Below, one piece after another: positions 36,545-45,291 of a stretch of 64,000 nucleotides of DNA; position 1 is the stretch's first letter, and the number at the start of each line of letters is the position of its first letter. Source of the DNA: Sphingobacterium detergens (GTDB taxonomy: Bacteria; Bacteroidota; Bacteroidia; Sphingobacteriales; Sphingobacteriaceae); assembly GCF_003610355.1 (NCBI RefSeq), contig NZ_RAPY01000002.1:682001-746000 (forward strand). Reading direction: 5' to 3'. A model generated the notes under the pieces. That model was not told where the DNA came from and did no database searches. It saw only the letters and a program-made list of their open reading frames with translations. Made by a program: the position numbers and the translations under genes.

Positions 36545-36552
36545 CAAATTTA
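36545..36552 (-). promoter_or_regulatory. Candidate -7 element for the ECF sigma operon
   Basis: On the minus strand TAAATTTG matches TAnnTTTG, 60 bases before the sigma start. The upstream sequence is A/T rich without a clear TTG. Confidence 0.4.
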
Positions 36553-36602
36553 TAAATTTAATTCTATTTTTCTTTTTCTTTAGTTTACGGTATTTGTTGC
36601 CA

Positions 36603-39353
36603 TTATTTTCGATCCAGTTCTTTCTTAAAGGTACTTGGTGACAGTCCATATTTCTTTTTAAATGCCGAGGCAAAATAGGAGGCTGAGGAGAAACCGACGT
36701 TGCTGTAGATCTCATTGATATTGAGTCCGTCAGCCATCAGGCTTTTTGCTTTTTTGAGCCTCCTTTCGACAATATATTCGCTGATGCTACAGTCGAGCAA
36801 TTGTTTGACTTTACGATAAAGTTGCACACGGGAGAGGTTGAGCTCGCCAGCAATATCGTCGACACTCAGCCGCTGATCGGACAGTTTCGATTCGACAATA
36901 GCCGAAAAGCTATTGAGAAACCGTCTGTCGCTTTCATTGATTGTATCTGACTGGGGTGAATCAAATTGCTCGACATTACTACTATATTTTTCTTTCAGCT
37001 GATGCCGTGATTGCAGCATATTGGCAATCCTTGCCCGAAGGAGTGCGGCATTGAAGGGCTTGGTTATATAATCATCTGCTTTCAGGAGACTCCCTTCAAG
37101 GATCGTCTCTTCATTGGCTAATGCGCTCAACAGAATGACAGGAATATGGGCTGTCTGGTAGAATGTTTTGATGTCTTTGAGGATATCTAGTCCGCTGCCG
37201 TCAGGCAACATGATATCGGTGAGCACCAAATCTGGGAAATGTTCTTTCATCAGGGTGCTGGCCTGATGCGAATCTCGTGCTAAAAAAAGATTATAGTCGT
37301 TTTTCAAGATAGATCTCAGGTAATCCCTGATTTCATCATCATCTTCAACAATCATAATGCTCTTCGATTTATTGGAATGAAAAGATAGATTCTTATCAGA
37401 AGATTTTACTTCAGTATCCAGAAAGTCTTGTTGCTTGAAGATAGTTTTTACGCCGGATACAGCTGTTATGATCTCCTCCTGTTCATAATGGGTATTTCCG
37501 ATAGGCATCCGAAGGGTGAAGATCGAACCATGGCCTAATTTGCTGCTGGCTGTGATCTGGCCGTGATGCAGTTCGACGATCTGTTTGACGTAGGCCAGAC
37601 CGATTCCGGATCCGCTCCGGCTGCCTGTTCCTTGATAGAAGGGGTCAAAAATATGCTCGATATCAATGGGCGCTATCCCTAGACCATTATCCAGCACGCG
37701 TAAGTAGAAATAATCTTTGAAGCTATTTTCTTCGAGTGAAATTTCAATTCTACCACTGGAAGCGGTATGTTTTATCGCATTGGAAAGGAGATTGGATAAA
37801 ACCTGCTCCATCAGATATTCGTCAATCCAGACCTCTTTGAGCATACTCTTATTGATGTAGCTGATCGATATTCTGCTTTTTTTGAGCAAGGGTTTAAAAC
37901 TGTTGATGACCTGCTGGATAAAAGGGTCGATAGGTACAGCTGATACCTGAAGTTTTATTTTTGCTTTGTTGATCCGATGAATGTCGATCAGGTCGCTGAC
38001 CAGTCGCTGCAATTTTTTCGCACTTCTTTTGACACGCGACAACTGCTCTCGGACATCTTCTGATAGATCTTTTCGTATTTCGAGATCTTCGATAGGTGCT
38101 AGGATAAGGGTGAGGGGTGTTTTAAACTCGTGGGATATATTGGTGAAAAAATTGTTTTTGATTTCTGCAGCTTGCTGAATCTGACTGTTCATCTCCACGA
38201 TCTGCTTTTGCTGGGATAGGATCTCTCCATTCTGGATTTCGAGATGTTTGTTTTTCTCCCAGTTGCTTTTAATAACGATAATGGAAATCCCACCAAATAC
38301 CACGGCGAGCACCAAACTGACAACGAGCACATTGAGGACGGATTTTTGATTTTGATAAATCCGGTTCTGCTCAGTGATAAATTCCTGTCTTTTGTCGATG
38401 TCTACCTGTTGCTGTTGTATCTTTTGTGACTGTAACGCCAATAGTTCGGCATTTGTTCTGTCGATCACAGCAGTAGCGAGGATATTTTCGCGTCGATATT
38501 GTTGATTGTTGATAATCGCCAGTGCCGTTCTGATCGCTTCAGTTCCGCCGGTAGGGTAGAGCATAGAGGCATACATATGACCTTGCATAATCTGCTCAAG
38601 ACCATTACCCGGTCCTGGAAGCGCATCTACACCAATGATTTTAATCTCTTTTTGGAGTTCTACCTCGTCAAGGGCCTTTTTTACGCCCATGGCCATCTGA
38701 TCATTGAAGGTAAAGATAATATCACTCTGTGCCATTTGAGCGATATGCTTGCGCATTTCAGTGTAAGCTGTATTCTTTTGCCATCCACCATGGATAACAG
38801 CACTGACCTGCATGCCACTTACTGCAGAAATGCTTTGCATAAACCCCTTTTCACGTTCGATTGAGGCAGAGGTGCCTGATAAACCTGTCACTAATCCGAT
38901 CTTTCCTTTACCTTGGAGGATAGTCTGGCTATATTGACCGGCAAGTTTTCCAATGGCCAGGTTGTCGGCCCCCACATAAGCATTGTATTGACCTGAAGAG
39001 GTTTTGCGATCTGTTACGATCACCGGTATTTTGCCCTGGAATACAGAGTCAACGATAGGTGTAAGCGGTTCAGCCTCATTGGGTGACACAATCAACAGAT
39101 CTATACCCGCTTTGGTCAGTTCGCGTATCTGATCAATCTGAACATCATTATTGCCTTGGGCATCGCGGTATAAGAATTCAATATCAGGATTAAAGGAGAG
39201 TTCTCGTTTCATTTCCTCAAGCATAGTTTGCCTCCATGCATCATTCCCGATGCACTGTGAAAAAGCAATGACCCGCTTCTTTTTCTGGTTTGCCGATTGG
39301 CACCCCCAAAAAAGCAACAGGACGAATATGCCATAGAAGGTATATTTTCCCAT
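36603..39353 (-). CDS. Hybrid two-component regulator with periplasmic sugar-binding sensor (BT1754-like)
   Basis: The 916-residue protein carries every step of a two-component pathway. The N-terminal signal has a lipobox-like LFWGC (C18). A LacI/ribose-binding-type periplasmic domain spans about 27-305 (RVIAFSQCIGNDAWR, IDLLIVSPNEAEPL, IIFTFNDQMAMG). One transmembrane helix lies at 340-362. HisKA has H408 (ISHEFKTPLT), the HATPase has DNGLGI and GSGIGLAYVK, the receiver has D713 (LTDIMLPDG), and an AraC domain covers about 810-916. In B. thetaiotaomicron the relative BT1754 binds fructose and activates the fructan locus. Here the gene diverges from sugar porter, fructokinase and GH32 genes, so the same ligand is inferred. 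Confidence 0.93.
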   Translation of the reverse strand: MGKYTFYGIFVLLLFWGCQSANQKKKRVIAFSQCIGNDAWRQTMLEEMKRELSFNPDIEFLYRDAQGNNDVQIDQIRELTKAGIDLLIVSPNEAEPLTPIVDSVFQGKIPVIVTDRKTSSGQYNAYVGADNLAIGKLAGQYSQTILQGKGKIGLVTGLSGTSASIEREKGFMQSISAVSGMQVSAVIHGGWQKNTAYTEMRKHIAQMAQSDIIFTFNDQMAMGVKKALDEVELQKEIKIIGVDALPGPGNGLEQIMQGHMYASMLYPTGGTEAIRTALAIINNQQYRRENILATAVIDRTNAELLALQSQKIQQQQVDIDKRQEFITEQNRIYQNQKSVLNVLVVSLVLAVVFGGISIIVIKSNWEKNKHLEIQNGEILSQQKQIVEMNSQIQQAAEIKNNFFTNISHEFKTPLTLILAPIEDLEIRKDLSEDVREQLSRVKRSAKKLQRLVSDLIDIHRINKAKIKLQVSAVPIDPFIQQVINSFKPLLKKSRISISYINKSMLKEVWIDEYLMEQVLSNLLSNAIKHTASSGRIEISLEENSFKDYFYLRVLDNGLGIAPIDIEHIFDPFYQGTGSRSGSGIGLAYVKQIVELHHGQITASSKLGHGSIFTLRMPIGNTHYEQEEIITAVSGVKTIFKQQDFLDTEVKSSDKNLSFHSNKSKSIMIVEDDDEIRDYLRSILKNDYNLFLARDSHQASTLMKEHFPDLVLTDIMLPDGSGLDILKDIKTFYQTAHIPVILLSALANEETILEGSLLKADDYITKPFNAALLRARIANMLQSRHQLKEKYSSNVEQFDSPQSDTINESDRRFLNSFSAIVESKLSDQRLSVDDIAGELNLSRVQLYRKVKQLLDCSISEYIVERRLKKAKSLMADGLNINEIYSNVGFSSASYFASAFKKKYGLSPSTFKKELDRK

Positions 39354-39374
39354 GTTTATTTCCCCTTTACTATC

Positions 39375-39382
39375 CGAATATA
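39375..39382 (-). promoter_or_regulatory. Candidate -7 element for the fructan HTCS
   Basis: TATATTCG on the minus strand lies 21 bases before the start codon and is the same octamer as at 7714 and 10626. An inverted repeat of TTAGTGTA lies just upstream at 39418-39438. Confidence 0.4.
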
Positions 39383-39417
39383 CATCATTTCAGTTTTTTT
39401 AGATAATAAGCCTAAGG

Positions 39418-39517
39418 TTAGTGTATTCCTTACACTAAAAAGAGATGGTTGAAATATGTATCATTTTCTATAAGATATGTCTAAAAACTGAAAGTCTAAA
39501 AAATATGAATTAGTGTA
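39418..39517. repeat. Three copies of TTAGTGTA: candidate operator
   Basis: TTAGTGTA (39418-39425) and its complement TACACTAA (39431-39438) form an inverted repeat with a 5-base spacer. A third copy in direct orientation lies at 39510-39517. A direct repeat GTCTAAAAA occurs at 39479-39487 and 39494-39502. All are in the divergent control region between the HTCS and the sugar porter. Confidence 0.5.
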
Positions 39518-39613
39518 AGTTGTTGATGTGTAGTGTTTTGTGTTGTTTCTGAAAATGTTACATAAATAAATGTTTTTGCTGTCTTCAAATTTAAGTAACC
39601 GTGAAGTCAGGGT

Positions 39614-39621
39614 TAAATTTG
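39614..39621 (+). promoter_or_regulatory. Candidate -7 element for the fructan operon
   Basis: TAAATTTG is a full match to TAnnTTTG, 24 bases before the sugar porter start. No -33 TTG at the usual distance is evident, as would fit an activator-dependent promoter. Confidence 0.45.
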
Positions 39622-39645
39622 GGTTAATCAATTATAGATGATAAG

Positions 39646-40968
39646 ATGAACAAAAACAAAGTATTAGCCTGGTCTTTTGTAGTGGCATTAGGCGGATTTT
39701 TATTTGGCTTTGATACAGCTGTTATTTCAGGAGCTGAAAAGGCAGTACAGGAGCATTGGCATTTGAGTGAGTTTCAGCATGGGCTTACGATGGCCATCGC
39801 GTTAATAGGTACGGTAGTCGGTGCGGCATTGGGCGCTTTGCCTTCGGACAAGCTCGGCCGGAAAAATACATTATTTGTTGTAGCCGCATTATATTTTATT
39901 TCAGCGATCGGAAGTGCGCTGGCCAATGACTGGACAATTTTTATTTTATTCCGGTTTTTGGGCGGTATCGGTGTTGGTGTGTCTTCGGTAACGGCACCTA
40001 TTTATATTTCCGAAATTTCACCCGCCGCTTCACGGGGTAAGCTGGTAGGTCTCTTCCAATTCAATGTGGTACTGGGTATTTTGATTGCTTATTTATCAAA
40101 CTATTTTATCGGACAGGTTGGGGAAGAATCCTGGCGCTGGATGTTGGGGGTGCAGTGTTTTCCGTCGTTGCTGTTTTTTGTGCTGATTTTCTTTATTCCC
40201 GAAAGTCCCAGATGGTTGCTATTGCATAAGAACAACCTACCTGAAGCAACAACGATCATGCAGCGAATCAATTCTGAGGGCTATGAGCTTGAAATCGAGA
40301 AAATTCAGGCATCGAAAGATGCAATGGCAGGTGAAGGCAAATTATTTATACGGGAAAACGCCAGACCAATTTTATTGGCCTTATGTTTTGCGCTGTTCAA
40401 TCAGCTCTCGGGTATCAATGCGATTATCTATTATGCACCGCGTGTTTTTGAAATGGCAGGCCTCGGTTCCCAAAGTTCCTTGCTTTCCACGGTAGGGATC
40501 GGAGTAATCAACTTTATTTTCACTTTGGTGGCTATCAATTTTATAGATAAGGTAGGTCGCAAAAAACTGATGCTGGTGGGGTCTATTGGATTGATCGTAT
40601 CGCTCGCACTGGTATCGCAAGCTTTCTATACAGGGCAAACAACAGGATTTGCTATTACAATCTACCTGATGAGTTTTATTGCCTTCTTTGCCTTCTCTCA
40701 GGGAGCTGTGATCTGGGTGTTTATTTCCGAAATTTTTCCGAATGATGTGCGTGCCAAAGGCCAGACATTTGGCAGCTTGACCCACTGGGTAATGGCTGCG
40801 ATTATTACTTTTTGTTTTCCGGCGCTGACAGAGATGCTCGGTGGTGGCGGCACCTTCCTGATTTTTGCGCTATTTATGGTTTTGCAGCTTGTTTATGTGC
40901 TGAAATTTATGCCTGAAACAAAAGGACGGTCGTTGGAAGATATGGGGCGGACCATCAATCTGCATTAA
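39646..40968 (+). CDS. MFS sugar porter (probable fructose importer)
   Basis: The 440-residue protein has twelve predicted membrane spans and all sugar-porter signatures: GFLFGFDTAVISGAE, DKLGRKNTL, RFLGGIGVGVSS, PESPRWLL, NQLSGINAIIYYAPRVF, DKVGRKKLM and PETKGRSLEDM. It should bring monosaccharide across the inner membrane by proton symport. Fructose is inferred from the fructokinase 42 bases downstream and from the equivalent BT1758. It is the first gene of an operon running to the terminator at 51334. Confidence 0.95.
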   Translation: MNKNKVLAWSFVVALGGFLFGFDTAVISGAEKAVQEHWHLSEFQHGLTMAIALIGTVVGAALGALPSDKLGRKNTLFVVAALYFISAIGSALANDWTIFILFRFLGGIGVGVSSVTAPIYISEISPAASRGKLVGLFQFNVVLGILIAYLSNYFIGQVGEESWRWMLGVQCFPSLLFFVLIFFIPESPRWLLLHKNNLPEATTIMQRINSEGYELEIEKIQASKDAMAGEGKLFIRENARPILLALCFALFNQLSGINAIIYYAPRVFEMAGLGSQSSLLSTVGIGVINFIFTLVAINFIDKVGRKKLMLVGSIGLIVSLALVSQAFYTGQTTGFAITIYLMSFIAFFAFSQGAVIWVFISEIFPNDVRAKGQTFGSLTHWVMAAIITFCFPALTEMLGGGGTFLIFALFMVLQLVYVLKFMPETKGRSLEDMGRTINLH

Positions 40969-41010
40969 GTATCAAGCTATTATTGATCCAATTGCTTATG
41001 CATACAAATA

Positions 41011-41976
41011 ATGATGACAATGAAAAACCTGAATAAATCAATACAAGGAGTTTGTTTCGGCGAAGTTCTTTGGGATAATCTGCCGACCGGAAAAAAACTA
41101 GGCGGTGCTCCGCTAAATGTTGCTTATCATCTCAATAAGCTAGGTGTTGTTGCACAAATGCTTACCCGTATCGGAAGGGATGAAAATGGATATGAACTGC
41201 TTACTGTATGCGAACAGCTGGGGATTCCGACGGCCTTCTTTCAGTACGATGACAGCTTGCCGACATCTACCGTTGAAGTGACAATTGATGCAGACCGTAA
41301 TGTACAATACGATATTGTATACCCTGTTGCCTGGGACAGAATTACAGCGGAACCGGCTGTACTGGAAGCTGTTTCCAAAGCTGACTTTTTGGTGTATGGC
41401 AGTTTGGCCTGTCGCGATGATGTGAGTTTTCAAAGCTTGTTGACCCTATTAAAAGAGGCTTCCTTCAGGGTCATGGATGTCAATTTGCGTGCTCCTTTTT
41501 TCGGTCCTCATCGGGTACATGAACTATTACGCTACGCGGATCTCGTTAAGATGAATGCAGAGGAACTGCATATTATCGCTGAATGGAGTGGGGCACCCTC
41601 AACGTACACAGATCAACAGCGGGTAGATCTACTGTTAGATTGTTTCTCTATTCAGGAAGCTATCGTTACCTACGGCGCTGCAGGAGCGGTATACCATCAT
41701 AAAAAAGCAAATATCAGTTATCATTTTCCTGCATTGAAAGTACAGGTGGAAGATACTATCGGAAGCGGAGATTCGTTTTTAGCAGCTTTTTTGACCAAGC
41801 GGTTCCAGATGGCTGAAGGAGTAGCCTTGGAGGAAGTGCTCGAATTTGCAGCCACTTTAAGTGGGTTTGTGACGCAGAGTAGTGGTGCATGTCCTGCTTA
41901 TAATGCGGCGGATATCAACCGCTTTCACTGGCTAAATCCCATCTTCCGTGATAGCGAACGGAAAATGAAACAGTAA
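41011..41976 (+). CDS. PfkB-family carbohydrate kinase, probable fructokinase
   Basis: The 321-residue protein opens with CFGEVLWDNLPTGKKLGGAPLNVAYHL, the substrate-side signature of ribokinase-type fructokinases. The catalytic motif DTIGSGDSFLAAF has the base aspartate at about 254. It phosphorylates imported fructose, equivalent to BT1757. The sequence begins ATGATGACAATG, so starts at 41011, 41014 and 41020 are all possible. It follows the sugar porter and precedes the SusC gene by 87 bases. Confidence 0.92.
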   Translation: MMTMKNLNKSIQGVCFGEVLWDNLPTGKKLGGAPLNVAYHLNKLGVVAQMLTRIGRDENGYELLTVCEQLGIPTAFFQYDDSLPTSTVEVTIDADRNVQYDIVYPVAWDRITAEPAVLEAVSKADFLVYGSLACRDDVSFQSLLTLLKEASFRVMDVNLRAPFFGPHRVHELLRYADLVKMNAEELHIIAEWSGAPSTYTDQQRVDLLLDCFSIQEAIVTYGAAGAVYHHKKANISYHFPALKVQVEDTIGSGDSFLAAFLTKRFQMAEGVALEEVLEFAATLSGFVTQSSGACPAYNAADINRFHWLNPIFRDSERKMKQ

Positions 41977-42063
41977 AGAGCTTATGACGCAAAAAAGGGA
42001 AAATGCGAAATAAGAAACAGCAAGAAAAATAATCAATTAATAATCTACTTATAATAACCAGTT

Positions 42064-45000
42064 ATGTTTACAAGACAGCAAGCTATGTTGCTTCCGTCTT
42101 TGGCTCTCTTTTCAGTTGTTGCTTTTGCGCAGCAGACAGAAATTCGGGGGCGGATTGCGGACAGCGGAACAGCCGCTCCCATCGTCGGAGCGTCGTTAGT
42201 GGTCAAGGGAACCAGTCAGGCAACAAAGACAAATGAAAAAGGGGAATTTGTGCTCCAGCTATCGGGCAACAACGGTATATTGGAAATAACCTATGTTGGC
42301 TACGAATCCCAGACAATACCATTGGGGAACAAGAAATTTTTAGATATCCGGTTGGTCAGTACCGAAAAAGGGCTCGATGAGGTAGTTGTCACCGGCTATC
42401 AGCGAGAGCGCAAGAAGGATCTGACCGGCGCTGTGAGCGTCGTCAATGTGACCGAAATGATGAAAGCCCCTGAAAATAATCCCATGAAGGCGCTACAGGG
42501 GCGCGTAGCGGGTATGACAGTAACTTCTGATGGTAGTCCAAGTGGCGCAGCTACCGTACGGATGCGGGGTATCAGCTCGATCAACAGCAGCCAAGATCCA
42601 CTCTATGTTATCGATGGTATACCGACACAAGGTGGGATGCATGAGCTCAATTCCAACGATATCGAGAGCATTCAGGTATTAAAAGACGCCTCTTCGGCAA
42701 GCATCTACGGCTCACGCGCTGCAAATGGTGTTATCGTGATCACAACAAAAAGAGGAAAACTCGGAGCGCCAAAGCTTACTGTAGACGCTTATGTGACCAA
42801 TACACATTTTAATAATCGCATGAATGTCCTCAATGCACAGCAGTATGGTCAGGCGCTATGGCGGGCAACGATCAATAGCGGCGGTAATCCGAACAGCAAT
42901 AATATCGGCTATCAATTTGAGTGGAACAACGATGCCAATGGCTTGCCGCAGCTCAACAATGTATTTGTATCCAAATATATCGATCGTGAACGCACAATGT
43001 ATGCCGCAGATACCGATTGGTTCAATGAAGTTTCCAAACCGGGCCTACTCCAATCGTACAATGCGACGTTGAGTTCGGCTACGGAAAAGTCAAGCTCTTA
43101 TTTTTCTTTGGGTTATCTGCACAATAGTGGAACACTTCGGTATACGGATTTCCAACGTATATCAGCCCGGATGAATGCCGATTATAAACTGTTTGATGGG
43201 AAGTTGGTTGTCGGCGAGAATTTTACAGTGAATAACACGGGAGAAGTGCAGGTGCCCGGGGATGTGCTCGATCTATCCTTGAAGGCATTGCCGGTTATAC
43301 CTGTACATACCGTAGATGGAATAGGTTGGGGCGGTCCTGCCCTTGGGATGAATGATCGTCATAACCCGATGCGCCTATTACATGATAACAGGAATAATAA
43401 ATACAATTACTGGCGCCTATTCGGAAATGCTTACGCCGATTTGCAGCTGATCAAAGATTTGCATATACGCACAAGCTATGGTATAGACTATAGTAATTTT
43501 TACAAACGTAACCTGGAAGTTTCCTATCGCTCAGGTTTTATGAGCAGCAACAGAAGTGCTGTTAATATGGAACAGTCTCAGGGATTAAAGTGGACCTGGT
43601 CGAATACTGCAACATACAGAAAAGAGATTGACAGACACACGATAGATCTACTGGCTGGTGTGGAAATGAACCGACAGAACGATATCAATTTTAATGCATA
43701 TACTGCGGGAGATGGAGCTTTCGCTATTGAAACACCAGAATATATGTGGCCCGGTGTAAGTACAGGGACGGCTGCCGTTGGCGGTGGTTCCACAGGCTTT
43801 TCGCTCCTTTCATACTTTGGAAAGGCAAACTACTCCTTTGATGACCGCTACCTGGCCTCATTCACCGTGAGACATGATGGTTCATCCCGTTTTGGAAAAA
43901 ACAATCGCTTCGCGACCTTTCCGGCTGTAACAGCAGGATGGCGAATCTCATCCGAACGATTTATGGCCGGTACCAAGGATTATGTCTCCGATCTTAAACT
44001 GCGCGCCGGTTGGGGACAGACCGGTAATCAGGGAATCGGCAACCTGGCGACCTATGGGCTCTTTGTACCTGAATATGGGGTGGGGGATCCCACCTGGAAT
44101 ATTGTCGATGGAACCGCTTATGATCTTTCAGGTACCGGAACAGGGACTCTCCCCTCCGGTTATCGAAAAATCCAGACTGAAAATAATGATCTAAAATGGG
44201 AAACAACGACACAGACCAATATCGGCCTGGACTTCACGTTATTCGGCCAGAGTCTCTACGGATCAGTCGACTGGTACATTAAAGCGACCAAAGATATGCT
44301 AATCAATCCTGCTTACATCGGGGTTGTCGGCGAAGGCGGCTATCGCTGGGCTAATGGTGCTTCGATGGAAAATAAAGGTCTGGATATTACGGCAGGCTAC
44401 CGAAATAAGACTTCATTTGGTCTGGATTATGATGTGACCGCAGTCCTTTCGTCGTATAAAAATAAGGTGACCCATTTGCCCGAAGCCGTGGAAAACTCCT
44501 ACGGTGGTCGTCAGGGCGATAATATTATCGGTAGACCATTGGGCTCATTCTATGGCTATTTAACGGATGGGATCTTTCAGAATCAAAAGGAGGTGGATGA
44601 TCATGTCAACCAGACCGGTAAAGGAATTGGCCGTTTACGTTATCTTAATGTCTATGGTGCTGATCAGCAGATCACAGATATGGACCGCACCTGGATCGGC
44701 AACCCGCATCCTGATTTTTCCTATAGTTTGAATATTGCATTGAAGTATAAAGGATTTGATCTGTCTGTCTATTTTCAGGGGGTGCAGGGTATAGACGTTG
44801 AAAACTGGTTGAAAAAACAGACTGATTTCTGGAGTGTCGATGATGTGAACTCCAATAAAGGTGTACGGTTACTTAATGCCTGGACTCCACAGAATCCGAC
44901 GTCCACAATTCCGGCTTTGCAGACAACAAACAATAATGATGAGGGGCGTCTGTCCAATTACTTTATCGAAAACGGATCTTATATGAAACTTCGAAACCTG

Positions 45001-45189
45001 TCGCTTGGCTATACCTTACCAACGGCAACAGCTTCCCGTTTGCGGATGAGCCGCCTACGTGTGTATGTTACCGGCCAGAACATGTTTACAGTTAAATCGA
45101 AGAATTTCACAGGGGTAGATCCCGAGAATGTAGGTTGGGGGTATCCGATCCCGACGACATGGACTGCGGGGGTAAATATTGGCTTTTAG
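42064..45189 (+). CDS. SusC-type TonB-dependent transporter (fructan locus)
   Basis: The 1041-residue protein has a signal peptide ending at VAFAQ. A carboxypeptidase-regulatory-like domain (EIRGRIADSGTAAPIVGASLVV) precedes the SusC motif GLDEVVVTGYQRERKKDLTGAVS. The plug contains ALQGRVAGMTVTSDG, VRMRGISSINSSQDPLYVIDG and VLKDASSASIYGSRAANGVI. The barrel ends in GVNIGF. There is no STN domain. It should import fructo-oligosaccharides released at the surface, with the SusD encoded next. Position matches BT1763. Confidence 0.96.
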   Translation: MFTRQQAMLLPSLALFSVVAFAQQTEIRGRIADSGTAAPIVGASLVVKGTSQATKTNEKGEFVLQLSGNNGILEITYVGYESQTIPLGNKKFLDIRLVSTEKGLDEVVVTGYQRERKKDLTGAVSVVNVTEMMKAPENNPMKALQGRVAGMTVTSDGSPSGAATVRMRGISSINSSQDPLYVIDGIPTQGGMHELNSNDIESIQVLKDASSASIYGSRAANGVIVITTKRGKLGAPKLTVDAYVTNTHFNNRMNVLNAQQYGQALWRATINSGGNPNSNNIGYQFEWNNDANGLPQLNNVFVSKYIDRERTMYAADTDWFNEVSKPGLLQSYNATLSSATEKSSSYFSLGYLHNSGTLRYTDFQRISARMNADYKLFDGKLVVGENFTVNNTGEVQVPGDVLDLSLKALPVIPVHTVDGIGWGGPALGMNDRHNPMRLLHDNRNNKYNYWRLFGNAYADLQLIKDLHIRTSYGIDYSNFYKRNLEVSYRSGFMSSNRSAVNMEQSQGLKWTWSNTATYRKEIDRHTIDLLAGVEMNRQNDINFNAYTAGDGAFAIETPEYMWPGVSTGTAAVGGGSTGFSLLSYFGKANYSFDDRYLASFTVRHDGSSRFGKNNRFATFPAVTAGWRISSERFMAGTKDYVSDLKLRAGWGQTGNQGIGNLATYGLFVPEYGVGDPTWNIVDGTAYDLSGTGTGTLPSGYRKIQTENNDLKWETTTQTNIGLDFTLFGQSLYGSVDWYIKATKDMLINPAYIGVVGEGGYRWANGASMENKGLDITAGYRNKTSFGLDYDVTAVLSSYKNKVTHLPEAVENSYGGRQGDNIIGRPLGSFYGYLTDGIFQNQKEVDDHVNQTGKGIGRLRYLNVYGADQQITDMDRTWIGNPHPDFSYSLNIALKYKGFDLSVYFQGVQGIDVENWLKKQTDFWSVDDVNSNKGVRLLNAWTPQNPTSTIPALQTTNNNDEGRLSNYFIENGSYMKLRNLSLGYTLPTATASRLRMSRLRVYVTGQNMFTVKSKNFTGVDPENVGWGYPIPTTWTAGVNIGF

Positions 45190-45291
45190 AAGAGAGAACC
45201 AAAAGCCTTAGCGGATGAGAGGGGAATGGAGGAGACGAGGGACCAAAACAATAAATCCATGGAAATATGGAATATAAAAAACAGAATTCCA

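Noticed and set aside
45226..45291. Longer N-terminus for the fructan SusD
   Set aside because: It puts a charged stretch before a clear lipoprotein signal.
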